A DNA stretch of 64,000 bases from Mastigamoeba balamuthi (Eukaryota; Evosea; Mastigamoebida; Mastigamoebidae), in assembly GCA_902651635.1 (NCBI GenBank), contig CACRSC010000038.1, positions 326,539 to 390,538 on the forward strand, given 5' to 3'. The notes beneath the pieces are model-generated. The model was not told the origin of the DNA, ran no database searches, and saw nothing but the letters and a program-made list of their open reading frames with translations. Of the stretch, positions 9,240 through 20,017 are shown piece after piece; position 1 is the stretch's first letter; each line of letters opens with the position of its first letter. A program made the position numbers and the translations under genes.

Positions 9240-10620
9240 TCACTCATAAAAGAAGACCCAGCCGCTCAACGGGGATCCTGCTGCGAATTTGAACAGCAGA
9301 GGGCGAGACTCAGCAAACCCGGTCTCGGCGGTGTTTCCGAACGCCACTGAGAAATGAGATGGAAGTTCCTCCCCGATGCGCATCGTCACTGTGCCCTCGC
9401 ACACCACCTGCTCGAGCTTCTCTGCACACTCAACGCAGCCGCTCTGGTTGCTTGGTCCTGTCCAGCAAAACCGGTCCGGAAGCTCCTCGGCAGACCGTCG
9501 TGCGAACGTCGCGGTGGCCACGGCTCCAACGCCAGCTCCGAGGGCGAGCGCTCCGAGGACCACGCCTGCGATCAGAGACAGAGAGAACCACGGCCTCCTT
9601 CTTGAGACTGCCAGTCCGACCTCCTTCATCGAGCTTCTTGCCCTGCAGCTGCCCGCAGGCTCCGTCAGCTGGCGCGCTTCGGTGTACTCAGTCTCTGCTG
9701 GGCAGCGCGGCGGAGCCTCGCAGTTGAGCTCTTCGTGATAGCAGTTGCTCACCGGGGCATCAGACAACAGCCCATCCGGGCGAAGTGGCAGTGCGACAGG
9801 CGCCGGGTCACCAGTCCTCGGCCTCTTCCTGCCGCAGGCTTTGCTGTGCGTCTCCGCTCGAGAGAACCACCTGCGCCCTCCGCATCCGCAGCGCTCGTCT
9901 GCGCAAAACACAGCGAACTGCTCGTTGTACCGACTCGACACAGCCGACGCGTGCTCACCCGCAGAGCACCGGAACTTCGTGCGAGCGCCGCGCCCCGCGG
10001 AAGAGGACGCAGTCGCCCACGCGGGGCACACGTGGAGCTTGCAGCAGTATTGCGTCCTGCAGAGCCCCACACACCGCTCGCTGCACGACTCGAACAGCGT
10101 CCTGGCCGCAGCGAGCAGCGACGCGTCCCTGCGCAGCCACTCGCAGGGCAGCAGCAGCTCCACGCGAGAGCAGCACTCTGCGCAGCGGCCGACGGGCGTG
10201 CGGGTCCACGAGCCGTGGAACTCGATGTCCCGGTGCGCTCCCAGTGGGTCGTGCAAGCGGCAGTCGGCGGCCGCGAGGCCGTGGGCAGCGCAGAAGAGGC
10301 GAGTACGGCACACGCGGTGGCACTGCCTGCCCGAGTCGGCCCAGCGGGAGGAGAAGCGGTCGGCGCCCTCGCGGACCAGCGCGTCCTCGGAGGCGCGCAT
10401 CTCTGCCAGCCTGCTCTGGCACTCGTCGCTGGCCAGCAGCCAGTGGGAGGAGATCGTGAGGGTCGGCGCCTTTTTCCAGCATTACGGAAATTGCTTTTTC
10501 AGTTTTGCACCAGGTCGAAGGACTCTCCGCGACGAGGGACGATGGGTCAGGAACGAACTCGAGCTCGAGGGGTGACAGCACCGTGAGCGGGTCCTCTGAA
10601 AGGAGTAAACTCTCTGCCAT
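9240..10620 (-). CDS. Cys-rich single-pass membrane protein, unknown
   Basis: Probable exons 10620-10486 and 10415-9240, with an intron TCC|GTAATG ... GCCAG|AGC of about 70 bp. The N-terminus is acidic. The long Cys-rich part contains a motif twice: C-x3-C-R-T-x3-C-x2-H (CHRVCRTRLFCAAH and CVGLCRTQYCCKLH), plus CAECC and CADERCGCGG. This suggests duplicated metal-binding or disulfide modules. One TM segment lies near the C-terminal third (WFSLSLIAGVVLGALALGAG), followed by about 80 residues with a few more Cys. No clear N-terminal signal peptide is visible, so topology is uncertain. I do not recognise the family. It shares strand with the Cache gene 230 bp downstream. Confidence 0.55.
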
Positions 10621-10924
10621 CGGCGTTGGTTTTCAGAGCGATGGGCAGGGTGTTCTAGCGCATTAATATCGCAATAGAGCATACCGCAAGAAGTAAAAGA
10701 GATCTGCTGTCTGCAGATACAACGGTACTCTGTTCCACTCAGCGTTCTCTCGTCCCGGTTTAACGCAGGCAAAACAAGACAGAAACTCGACTTTGTTCCG
10801 ACCGGGCGTGTGTGAAAACGTGGGTGTCTGGGGGTGTTTTGGCGACAGAAATTGTTCGCTTGTATTAAGCCTTCAAACGCCAGAGCTTCCCAGCTAGACT
10901 ATGCCGATGTACCCCAATGGCCCA

Positions 10925-10966
10925 TGCTATTGCTGTTGTTGTGGTTGCTGCTGCTGCTGCTGTTGG
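10925..10966 (+). repeat. CTG/CAG repeat encoding the kinase C-terminal polyQ
   Basis: A CTG-rich run on the plus strand is read as CAG/CAA on the minus strand. It gives a Gln stretch interrupted by Pro at the very end of the GCK-III-like kinase. Confidence 0.85.
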
Positions 10967-12809
10967 CGCAGTCTGGAGTCACGCAGGGCGGCTACTATAA
11001 ACGTGATGGTCTCCAGGGTTAGCCTCTCCTGCGCCTGGTCCAATCCGTCGAACCCCTTTTTCAGGGCTGCAATAGCCCTCACGTTGTCTGCCGAGGTGTC
11101 CTGTTTCAGCATCTGGCAAGCAGGCTGTCAGCACGACGGGCCGTGATCGTGGGGAAAAGGAACCTTCTCCAGTGTGGGGTAGATATAGTCCTTGAGTGCA
11201 TCGGCGTCTGTCGCAGGAAGCCTCGGGGACCTCTGCGGCGTCAGGATTGCGGGCGACCTAGTCGGCGTCGCCAGCGCAGAGGTGCTCACAGCGTGCATGT
11301 GTGTGGGGGTCGCTGATGATGCAGGCCTCTGCTCAAGCGCCGGCGCTGTGGGCGCCGAGCTGCGGAGCGCACCATCGGGGGCCCTGAACGGCGATCGCAG
11401 GCGGGCCGAGACGTCTGCGCAGGAGATGCTCTTCTTGACGTCCGATAGGCGCTTGGGGGTCGACGGGGCCTCAGGCGAGTCCGACGACGCCGACTTTGCT
11501 AGTCTGTGCTGCGCCTCGGGCGACATCAGCGCCGCCGAGCTCGACCTCGTGTGTGCGCACTGCCTCTGCGCCGGCATCATCAGGCTCATCCTCGCAGGCG
11601 CCGTCATCTCCAGCGCGCTGACCGCCGGCCGCGCGTGCGGAGACAGCAGCGGCGGGGACCCCGAGCCCGACGTCGCGGGCGGAGGCGAGACGGAGACGGG
11701 GGGCGTCTGGCCGCGGTTGAGGTGCTTCGACACCAGCTCGGCGAGGCACGATGGCTTGCGCGCGTCCTGCAGCCACTTGGTCGCGAGCAGCTCCCTGGCG
11801 GTGTAGCGCTTGGCGGGGTCGCGCTGCAGGCACCGCGAGACGAACTTGCGCGCGCCCTGCGAGTGCGTGGCGGGCAGCTCGTAGGGGGCGTTGCGGGGGA
11901 TGAGGTAGAGCGCCTTCATGGGGGGCTGGTCCGAGTACGGCGGGTCGCCCTCGAGGGCCTCGACGGCGGTGATGCCGAGGCTCCAGATGTCCGCGGGCGC
12001 CGCGTAGCCCGTCTGCTGTATGACCTCTGGCGACATCCAGTAGGGCGTGCCCACAAACGTGAAGCGCTTGTCGTTGGCCGACTCGAGCTTGCCGCTGACC
12101 CCGAAGTCGCACAGCTTGACGTCCCCCAGAGGGCACACCATGATGCTCTCGGCTGCACGCGAGGCGGACCAAGGAGAGCAGCCGTTAGTCTTAGCGGCTT
12201 TCAGTTAACCGTGCACTCGGTTTTAAAAACCGGCAGACGGTTGAAGGGACGGCACGAGAGACGCAAAGGGGCACGTGTATGACTGGCGTGCACCTTTGAC
12301 ATCACGGTGCAGGTGGCCGAGGTCGTGCAGGTACGCCAGCGCCGAGGCCACGGCCCGCATGGCGTAGGCCACGAGGGCGTCGGGCAGGCGGCCGCCCGCC
12401 GCGCGCATGAGGTCGAGCAGCGTGCCGCCGTGCACGTACTCGATCGAGACCCAGAGCTCCTTGCCAAACTGCTCGGCGCCATAGTAGCGCGTGACCTGCG
12501 GGCAATTCGACAGCCGCGACAGCGTGGCGACCTCGCGCTGCACGTCGACGATGTCCGACGTGTCCGCACCGGCAACGTCCACCACGCGCACGGCGACAGT
12601 CTCGCCGGTGACTGTGTTGCGGCTGTGCAGTGCGCAAACGCCTGTGGGAAACTGCGGTGGTGCAGAGCACGGCAGTGGGGGCAGAAATAGCCGTTGGGGA
12701 AGGACTGTGGTGGGACGTACGCCCGGAAAAGGGTCCCGTAGGTGCTCTTGCTGATGCGCTCGACGAGCTCGAGGTTGCCCCGCACACAGCCAGGCCTCCG
12801 TGCTGCCAT
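10927..12809 (-). CDS. GCK-III (STE20/MST3-like) kinase with degenerate P-loop and beta3 Lys to Arg
   Basis: Exons 12809-12721, 12622-12294, 12152-11164 and 11112-10927 join in phase to 530 aa. Active features kept are HLHRDVKAESIM (HRD and catalytic-loop Lys), LCDFGVSGKL, FVGTPYWMSPEV and DIWSLGITAVE. These place it in the GCK/MST group. The C-terminal exon (PTLEK|MLKQDTS...AIAALKKGFDGL) resembles the GCK-III dimerisation tail that binds CCM3/PDCD10, then ends in polyQ. The nucleotide loop reads ISKSTYG instead of GxGxxG, and the VAIK lysine is Arg (VAVRVVDV, codon CGC). ATP binding may therefore be weak or altered, although HRD and DFG persist. Both N-terminal splices restore family alignment, so these changes are not frame errors. 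A long Ser/Pro/Ala-rich linker separates the kinase from the tail. Confidence 0.82.
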
Positions 12810-13310
12810 TGGGGCCCTGTGAACCCGCACCGATAAAGTAAAGTCTGAAATATCCAGAGATCTCCGAAAACCCTGTGCACGAAAAATGCAAAATCGTCCC
12901 AACGGTCTCACGGCGGCATTGGTTGCGGTCACAGGCCCCATTGCGTTCAGAGCTCATTACATGCAGTGCGCTGCCGATCAGTGCGTGTATAAAGGCCATC
13001 GTGGATAGGTGGGTTGTTCGAGTCTGAGATTGCGCACCGGGCTGCGGCCTGAAAAACCCACAATCCCCGCATCGATCCCACCGAGGACTTCCGGCTCTCC
13101 TTCTGCTCATTCGCACGCCATGCGATTGTGTACACAATTGTGAGCACAGACCGCACTGCGCATGAAGTAAGTCGCCGCATCCAGAGATTGGTCAGATTCC
13201 ATTGATTTTTTTGCATTTATTAACGCCCTTCTTGCTGCCATTACGCTCAGGGGTGGCGTCGGACAGAGCGCAGCCGGAAGCATCGTTTGAGTCCAAGAGT
13301 CGCGCACGGG

Positions 13311-14707
13311 ATGTGCTCCACCACCACGCTTGATCTCACCGGTTACTCTACCGTGAAATCCACGCCACTGAAAAGTTCTGCCCGAGGCAGGAAAGAACGT
13401 CAGAACGGAGGACGTTGGGAGAGTCGTCGAGGCCCTCCAGCTCAACAAATCGCTGACCACTATCATTCTGACGCGTTGTTTTCCTGCACGCGCATTTCCC
13501 CTCATCATTTCGCCTCAGATAACTTCCTCGGCGATGAGGGAGCAAGGCAGATAGCCCTTGCACTTTTGGAGAACGCCTCTGTGACCGAACTGGATCTCGG
13601 AGGTCCGTCCGCCCTCACTTCCCTTATCTCACCTGCGTAGCGAATCGGATTGGAATCGAGGGCGCCGCAAAGATAGCTTCAATTCTGACTCGTAATACAC
13701 CCCTCAAGTCGCTGAGCCTCGCAGGCATGAACCCCGAACCTCGCCCGTCACTTATCCTCGACCAGGAAACTACATTAGAGATGGAGGCGCAGGGCTCATT
13801 GCCAAAGCCCTTGTGCGAAATGTGACTCTGTCGACAATTAACCTGAAATGTATGTCGCCCGATGTACTCTCACTTACTCAGTACCAGCAAACCATATCGG
13901 ACCACTCGGAGCCCGGGAAATATCCAACACTTTACTTCAGAATGGAACACTAACCGAAATCTATCTCGGATGTATGCACACTCTGGCTATCTCATCTAAT
14001 CTCTTCGCAAGTGAATGAGATACAAGCCAAGGGAGCAGGGAAAATTGCAGTCTCCCTTCTTCACAATACAACTCTAACACTTCTTGACTTTGAGCGTACA
14101 CCGACAGCTATCACAATATCTTATACAATCTCAGAAAATTACATTGAAGATGCTGGAGTAAAAGCCGTCGCAAAAACTCTGCTTAAAAACCACTCACTGG
14201 CTGTTGTATCTCTGAAAGGTATGGATCAGATAATGAATGATATCAACTCATTGAAAACAGGCAATCACATTGGAAACAGTGGTGCCGAGCAAATTGCTAC
14301 TGTTTTAACTAGTAATTCCACTTTAACATCACTGAATCTCTGTCGTATGTCATTGGTTAACTTCATACTAAAATCTATACAGGTAACCAGATAAGCATTA
14401 CTGGAGCAGAAAAGCTAGCCAAATCTCTTTGGTCAAACATCTCACTCAAGAGCCTTTTCCTTCGAGGTACGGATACATATTACTCTGATCATTTTTCACA
14501 ACAATAGATAACCAGTTTGAGAACTGTCCTCTGATGATGGGTGCTATCAGTCAACGAGCACAATTACGAAGGGAGTTGATTACTATTTTAATCCTAGGGT
14601 GGAGTAACTATGGAAAACAATCGAGTCCTCTTGCAATTCTTGATAAGTATATGCTCAGGTTCATTCTAAATCTGATTTACATTCCACAACTACGCATTAT
14701 AATGTAA
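13311..14707 (+). CDS. Leucine-rich-repeat protein with about one LRR per exon
   Basis: Eleven exons give 327 aa: 13311-13341, 13391-13474, 13519-13602, 13641-13724, 13766-13849, 13888-13971, 14012-14095, 14135-14218, 14261-14341, 14383-14466, 14508-14707. Eight of the nine internal exons are exactly 84 nt (28 codons) and one is 81 nt. All introns are phase 1 and about 37-55 bp. Each internal exon encodes one RNase-inhibitor/NLR-type repeat of pattern N-x-I-x-x-x-G-A-x-x-I-A-x-x-L-x-x-N-x-x-L-x-x-L-x-L. The 13724|13725 donor appears to be GC rather than GT. The last exon is non-repeat (ELITILILGW...SPLAILDKYMLRFIL). GC content falls steadily from 5' to 3'. Such LRRs usually mediate protein binding; the partner is unknown. 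Confidence 0.82.
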
Positions 14708-17260
14708 TACAGATTGATATTTATCAGCAAAGTGAATAGGCAAACTCATATGGTCCTCAATTCTTCATGTCAGCTGGAAAAAATCAGATTGAAAAAGATG
14801 AAATCAGTACTTTAAGAGAAAGTCTCATACTGAGATGAAGACCGGTAATTATATCGAAAATAACAGATTTTGTGCTTTTTTTTGTCACTGCTGTAACAGG
14901 TATCTCAGAGAGGATGATTGGTGGATATGAGAAGAGCAGAATTACTAAAAGTCATTCATGGTTGTTACTGAGTGGGTAATGAAGTGCTTACCCCAAGAGA
15001 GACTGTTTTTCTTTTCTGAGACAACATACTTTTTAATAGATTTTGAGCTGCCAGTAGTACAATTTCTCAGTCAGCATTTGATCCTCTAATGAAAGCAGTA
15101 GTGTTAGGTGTAAATTAAACCATTTAAAATACAAATATGGTAGAAGCTGAACGAATTTGCTCTACTTTCATCATTGCTGGCAGTTATGCTTGCCAAATAT
15201 GATAACATCTAGAAGCTGCTGTTACTGTCATACAGAAAGACAGACTGGCAATGTATTCTTTCTGATTTCTGGCCAGATAACTGTATACTACTTGAGATAT
15301 GGTGAAAAGGCAGAATTGATCTTTATGTTGAAAACATCATCTGTTTCTTGCACCTTCTGATTGAAAAAAACCTATTACATGTACTTTGCTGATGCAAATG
15401 CCTTTATTTTGGAACTGGAAAATTCCACTCTGGTCATTTCATCCAAATTCTATTATATACTACCTTGAAGATGCACTATTTCTGTTAATTTTCCTGGTAT
15501 TCTTCTCTGATAATATTCAAACAACTTCAGTTATGATAGTCTGATGTTCAATTAGTCAGCTGATAGTTTTCATACATACTTAATTGAGTTTAGATCTGGA
15601 GTTAATTTATCTCTTTCACAGATACCATATGACTATCATATTGTATGTGTACAGCAGAAAAGGGTATCCATCACTGAGCTAAATGACTGCTCATTCAGTA
15701 GCTTTATTTCTTTTAATAAGATGTTGTAAGAGAGGTATTTCATCTTCTACTTCTTGTAGAAAGAAAGTTCTGGAGCCCGGTCATCTACTGCAAGCTTACT
15801 CAAGTACCACTAAGAAATTCGGAAGTGGAATCACTAAGAATGGACAAATCAGATGTCATCACTGAGATAAAAAGGCCATAAAGTCATAGTGTAATGTATG
15901 GGAATTCCAAAAATACGTTTCTGCCAGACTCTGCTGATATTCTTGCTGGCAGATAGCTCTCTTCCACTGATAAATACATTTATGTGGGATCAGGGCCGAT
16001 TTTTCCTGATGTGAAAATCCTTGTAATGAGTGCTTTACGGCCCAGTATGATGTAAGACCCGGATGTTATTTACTTTACACCCGGATATGATGCAATCTTG
16101 AACCATAAAGTGAAGATGAGAAGAAAGAGGTTGTGTGAGGCCCTTGGCTGTCTCTTTCTAATTTTTTGTTTTGCAGGAAGTGGGATGTGATGCAAGAAAA
16201 AGTGATACCAGGAAGAGGTGGTGATTTAGAAGACAGCACCTGAATGGTGAAAGAAGAGGGGGGGGGGCAAAGAAGAGAGGCTGCCCCAGCAGCTGGGTAC
16301 TGATTATGACTGTATTTGGTGAGGATGACTGGTGAGTCCAGGGTGTGAGTTTGGCCCAAGGTAAGGAAGGCATGGCAGAGAGAAGGTGGTAGCCTTACCA
16401 GATGTACTGCACGAAACAGATGTTGAAGCTGGCACCAGTCATGTAGCACAGGGCAGAAGGGCCTGCAGGAAGAAAAGACACACAAGTTGACATTAGTAGT
16501 CCTAAATCAGCCTGGATCCAACATATAATCATTCGGCAATGCAGAGTCGGAGCTCTGAAGATTACACCCCTTCACAGTCTGGAGAGGGCCTCTGGGGCCC
16601 TATGCTTGCCTTCACTCTGCTATGCTTCGCTTTGCTCCGTTCTGACTGTGCTCTGGCCCCTACAGCCTCTTCCCAGACTGTTCCTGGGCGAAATTTTCAG
16701 ATTACACCCCAACCCTGTGTTACTATCTATAATTTGTGAGAATTGATGTATTGTTGTCATATTTGTAAGAATTCATTTTTTCTACTTGATTTGTACCTCT
16801 GTGAGATGTTCTTGGTTTTTCCTTAAAATACCCTTTCTTCCAAAAATATTCAAGCGTAGTTACTTAGAAATGTGGAACTTATGTATTATCATCTGAGCTA
16901 TTTAAGTCTTGTGTCATCCGCCATAGATTGCTCTGAGATCATGATCATTAAGAAATTAATTCCCTCCTGTGATCAATAAGGGATAGACCTGGAGTGGGAC
17001 AGAGCAAAACCAATTAGCCAAGAAATGAGAACAGACTACAGCACATAGTACTGACAGAAGAAAACGCAGTTGATTGACGAGATTCTCCCATGTCCCAGTA
17101 TGTACAAGCTGTTTTCAGAGGCTACCTGGAACGTTCATCACCTAGCTGCAGTTTATCATCGTGTTTTCATTCTTTATGCAGATGCAATTAAGTGATAAAT
17201 TTCAGATGATGTATATCACTGGCATTCAACTGCGAAAGAAGTCTGCATGATTGCTTCGTC
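14708..17260. other. AT-rich island without recognisable genes
   Basis: About 2.5 kb of AT-rich DNA lies between the LRR gene and the 3' end of receptor A. Reading both strands I find only short open frames with no family resemblance, one poly-G run near 16259-16267, and a repeated AGATTACACCCC (near 16559 and 16696). No tRNA, transposase or long terminal repeat is visible. It could be non-coding spacer or a decayed gene. Confidence 0.5.
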
Positions 17261-19864
17261 TTAATTGCATGTCGGGGTATCCTTATCAAGATTGATCCAT
17301 GTTCCTGAATCTGTCTGCTCCCGGTGTTGCCTGATCCGCCTAGCAATCATGAATGGTATCACTAAAAAAGCTGATAAAAGAACGACCCCGCCTATTACTG
17401 GTGCAGCTATCCAAGAAAGATTCTTTCCCTTTCCACTGTCTGGCATTTCTTCCGATTTGCTATCGGATCTAATTCTGTCTGAATGTATGTCAACCCAATA
17501 CACTGCACGATCATTTCCGTGAATGTAGGCATAATAGCGTGCTTCTGCTGTGCTCTGGAAGCTCACGAGGGACAGTTCTCCGCATCCTCTTGTGTTGTCA
17601 TTCTGGCGATGTCATTTTTGTTAATCGCATTTCATAACAGACGAAGAAGTGTACATTTGCAATGCACTTGCCATGGATTGCAGTTGTAGTGCATGAGGAT
17701 GCAGCAATTATGTCGATGATGGAATCGTAGTTGAATAGGTTGTCGCATGTTGATACAGTGAGCAATCCTCCATCTCCCGTGATCTCGATCCACGCCCCAG
17801 GTTGGGAGGTGTTCATGCAGGAAGACTGCCCGCTGAAGTGCAATGGCCTTGTGTCAACCACCAGGGAGGATGGTAAGTTATACACACGGACGGCATCTGA
17901 ACAGTTTTCTGATGTCTTCTCCGGTACTGGTCATGCATATCAGATTTGTGCTCATGCAACGACACGTGCCTGTGCTGTTGAATGACAGAGTGTATTGCAC
18001 CATACTCTCCACCATGATGTAGTACATTGTGTTGAGGCTTGTGAGAACGGAGACATAAGCGCAGTGCTGTTGTTTTTGCCACACGATGGGAGCAGCCCCA
18101 ACTATTCCAGGAATATAGTTTGGAATGACTATGCAGGCGGAGAATATGTAGAGGCCAACTTCTAAGTTCCTGTTGGTGGTACACACTCTCGCCTGCATTC
18201 TATTGCCATTTCCAGTGAAGCTGTACCACCTACCTGAGTCAGTGTAAGCCACATACAATTCAGTGGGACAATGACGTACCTGGGCCATATCTGATTGGTC
18301 CAGAAGCTCTCAGCAAAAATTCTGTATGATAAAATGGAATCACATTGCTAAGTGCTATTGGGAAAGCGAGCTCGATAGCATTGGCTACTGCACATTCCGA
18401 CCCTGTAGCAACTGGAGGCTTCCTCAGCATCAAGCACAAAGACTGAGTACGCACGGTTTATCTCGAGCTTGAACTGTCCACGCTGGCGGGACCATCCCGA
18501 CACGTAGATGTAGAATGGACGACCATTTGGCGCCTGGAAACTCACCGCTGAGGACGTACCACACACATCATCGTTCTGTGGAGGCATCTGTGAGATTGAT
18601 ATCAACTGATTCTGTATACATAGGCAGCACAGTGAGAGCCCTCGCCTTGGCTTTCGCAGTCACGATACACCTCGATCATGGTATCAAAGTTCGTTGAAAG
18701 AGAGCAGGTTATTGCCACGAGATCTTTTCCGCTTCCCATGCCCCTAAACCACTGACCTGCCGTGCTTTCATTCCTGCAGTTGGAATGCAGACTTGCAGAC
18801 ATGCTCGTATCGCCTATGTACGACCACGCCTCCGATGTGATATCAACGGCCTTAGTGCAGTACTCACTAGCAGGATGGACCTCTGCGATTTTTGGTTAGG
18901 CGCAGGAGGAGCTGAGAGACGGGCCTGGGACTATTTTCAAGTTAATCGAGCCGCACTTCTTCTCCCATCCGTGAACGAACAGCCAGTAACGTCGGCCCTC
19001 TTCTGCAAAGAAATTGACCACCGAGAGGTAGTCGCACTCGTCGTCGCCCTTCAAGGGTAATGGTGAGTCAGTGTGCAGTGGATACATCTTCTGTCGAAGT
19101 GAGCGCACGTATGCCACGCAGACCGATTCGTTATCGCCAGTCTCGTTGTCCTGGCACTGGCCCGAGAACACCTCGATGGCCGTGTCGTGCAGCCCACCCG
19201 CGCTCTGGGGCGCGCACGTCGAGGCGACCAACCGCGTACCGTTGCCCACGAACGTGTACCACAGGCCGTACTCGGAGAACGCGTCGTTGTCGTTGCAGTC
19301 GGTGACATCGGTCAGGTCACGCGAGCACGTTACCTCCCAGTTTTCGTACGGCAGTGAGAACCCAATCTCTCTCGCCGAGTCGCAGAGCGTATTCTGCTGG
19401 TTGCTGGACTGCCTCGCACGCCCAGAACGGGCATCCGCGATCTCTGCGCTGTTGCCAGCCCGCATGGTCGCCAGCTCGACGAAGATGGGAGTGGTCTGCG
19501 GGCTGTCGACGCGTATGAATAGGTTGTCTGTGAAGTCGTCGAGTGAGATCGTCGAAGAGGCAACGTCCTGAGCAACGGCGGGCGAGCCACAGGAGTCGAA
19601 GACCGCGACATTGAGGGTGGATGAGGGGTCGGCCGGAGCGACAGCAGAGACCTCGGCCGAGAGGGCTCTGGGATTGCGACCGATGCGAGCCACAAACCAG
19701 ACGGGAGATTGCACGATCGAACTGGCGGACCCGCGGAACCCTCCGGACTCGGACTGCATCGAGCACGCCGAGGAGCAGTCCAGACCGCACGCAGGCGCAG
19801 ACGACGACGACGACGCGAGGGAGAGGAACAAGAAGACGCACAGAATAACGGGACCACGAGGCAT
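17261..19864 (-). CDS. Secreted-domain repeat receptor A (PPC-like modules, one TM)
   Basis: A multi-exon gene with ATG at 19864; exon 1 is 19864-19109, exon 2 begins at 19048, and the last exon ends at 17261. A signal peptide (LCVFLFLSLASSS) precedes about five repeats of 100-130 aa with the pattern G-x-W-[YF]-x-F-x-G-N-G...ASTC...[FD]DT-x-I-E-V-[FY]. Examples are GLWYTFVGNGTRLVASTC, GQWFRGMGSGKDLVAITC and GAWIEITGDGGLLTVSTC. A repeat often ends with a strand of type YWLFVHGW. This resembles bacterial-type pre-peptidase C-terminal beta-sandwich domains. One TM (WIAAPVIGGVVLLSAFLVI) and a tail ending WINLDKDTPTCN follow. The 60-bp intron 19049-19108 is a multiple of three and stop-free. It is paralogous to 21824-24627, and GC drops toward the 3' end. 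Confidence 0.75.
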
Positions 19865-20017
19865 GTGAGCACCGAGTGCTATCCTACGTCAGAAAAAAAG
19901 ACTGGGTGAATCCGTGTCAAAACAATCGATTAGATACAATGTGGTATCCCCACCCAGCGGGCGGGATAATTGTTGGGCAGACACGTATGTCTTGTTCGTC
20001 CTTCCTCGGGGACGTGT

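Noticed and set aside
16257-16268. Poly-G run in the AT-rich island as a functional element
   Set aside because: It is a single short homopolymer with no supporting context.
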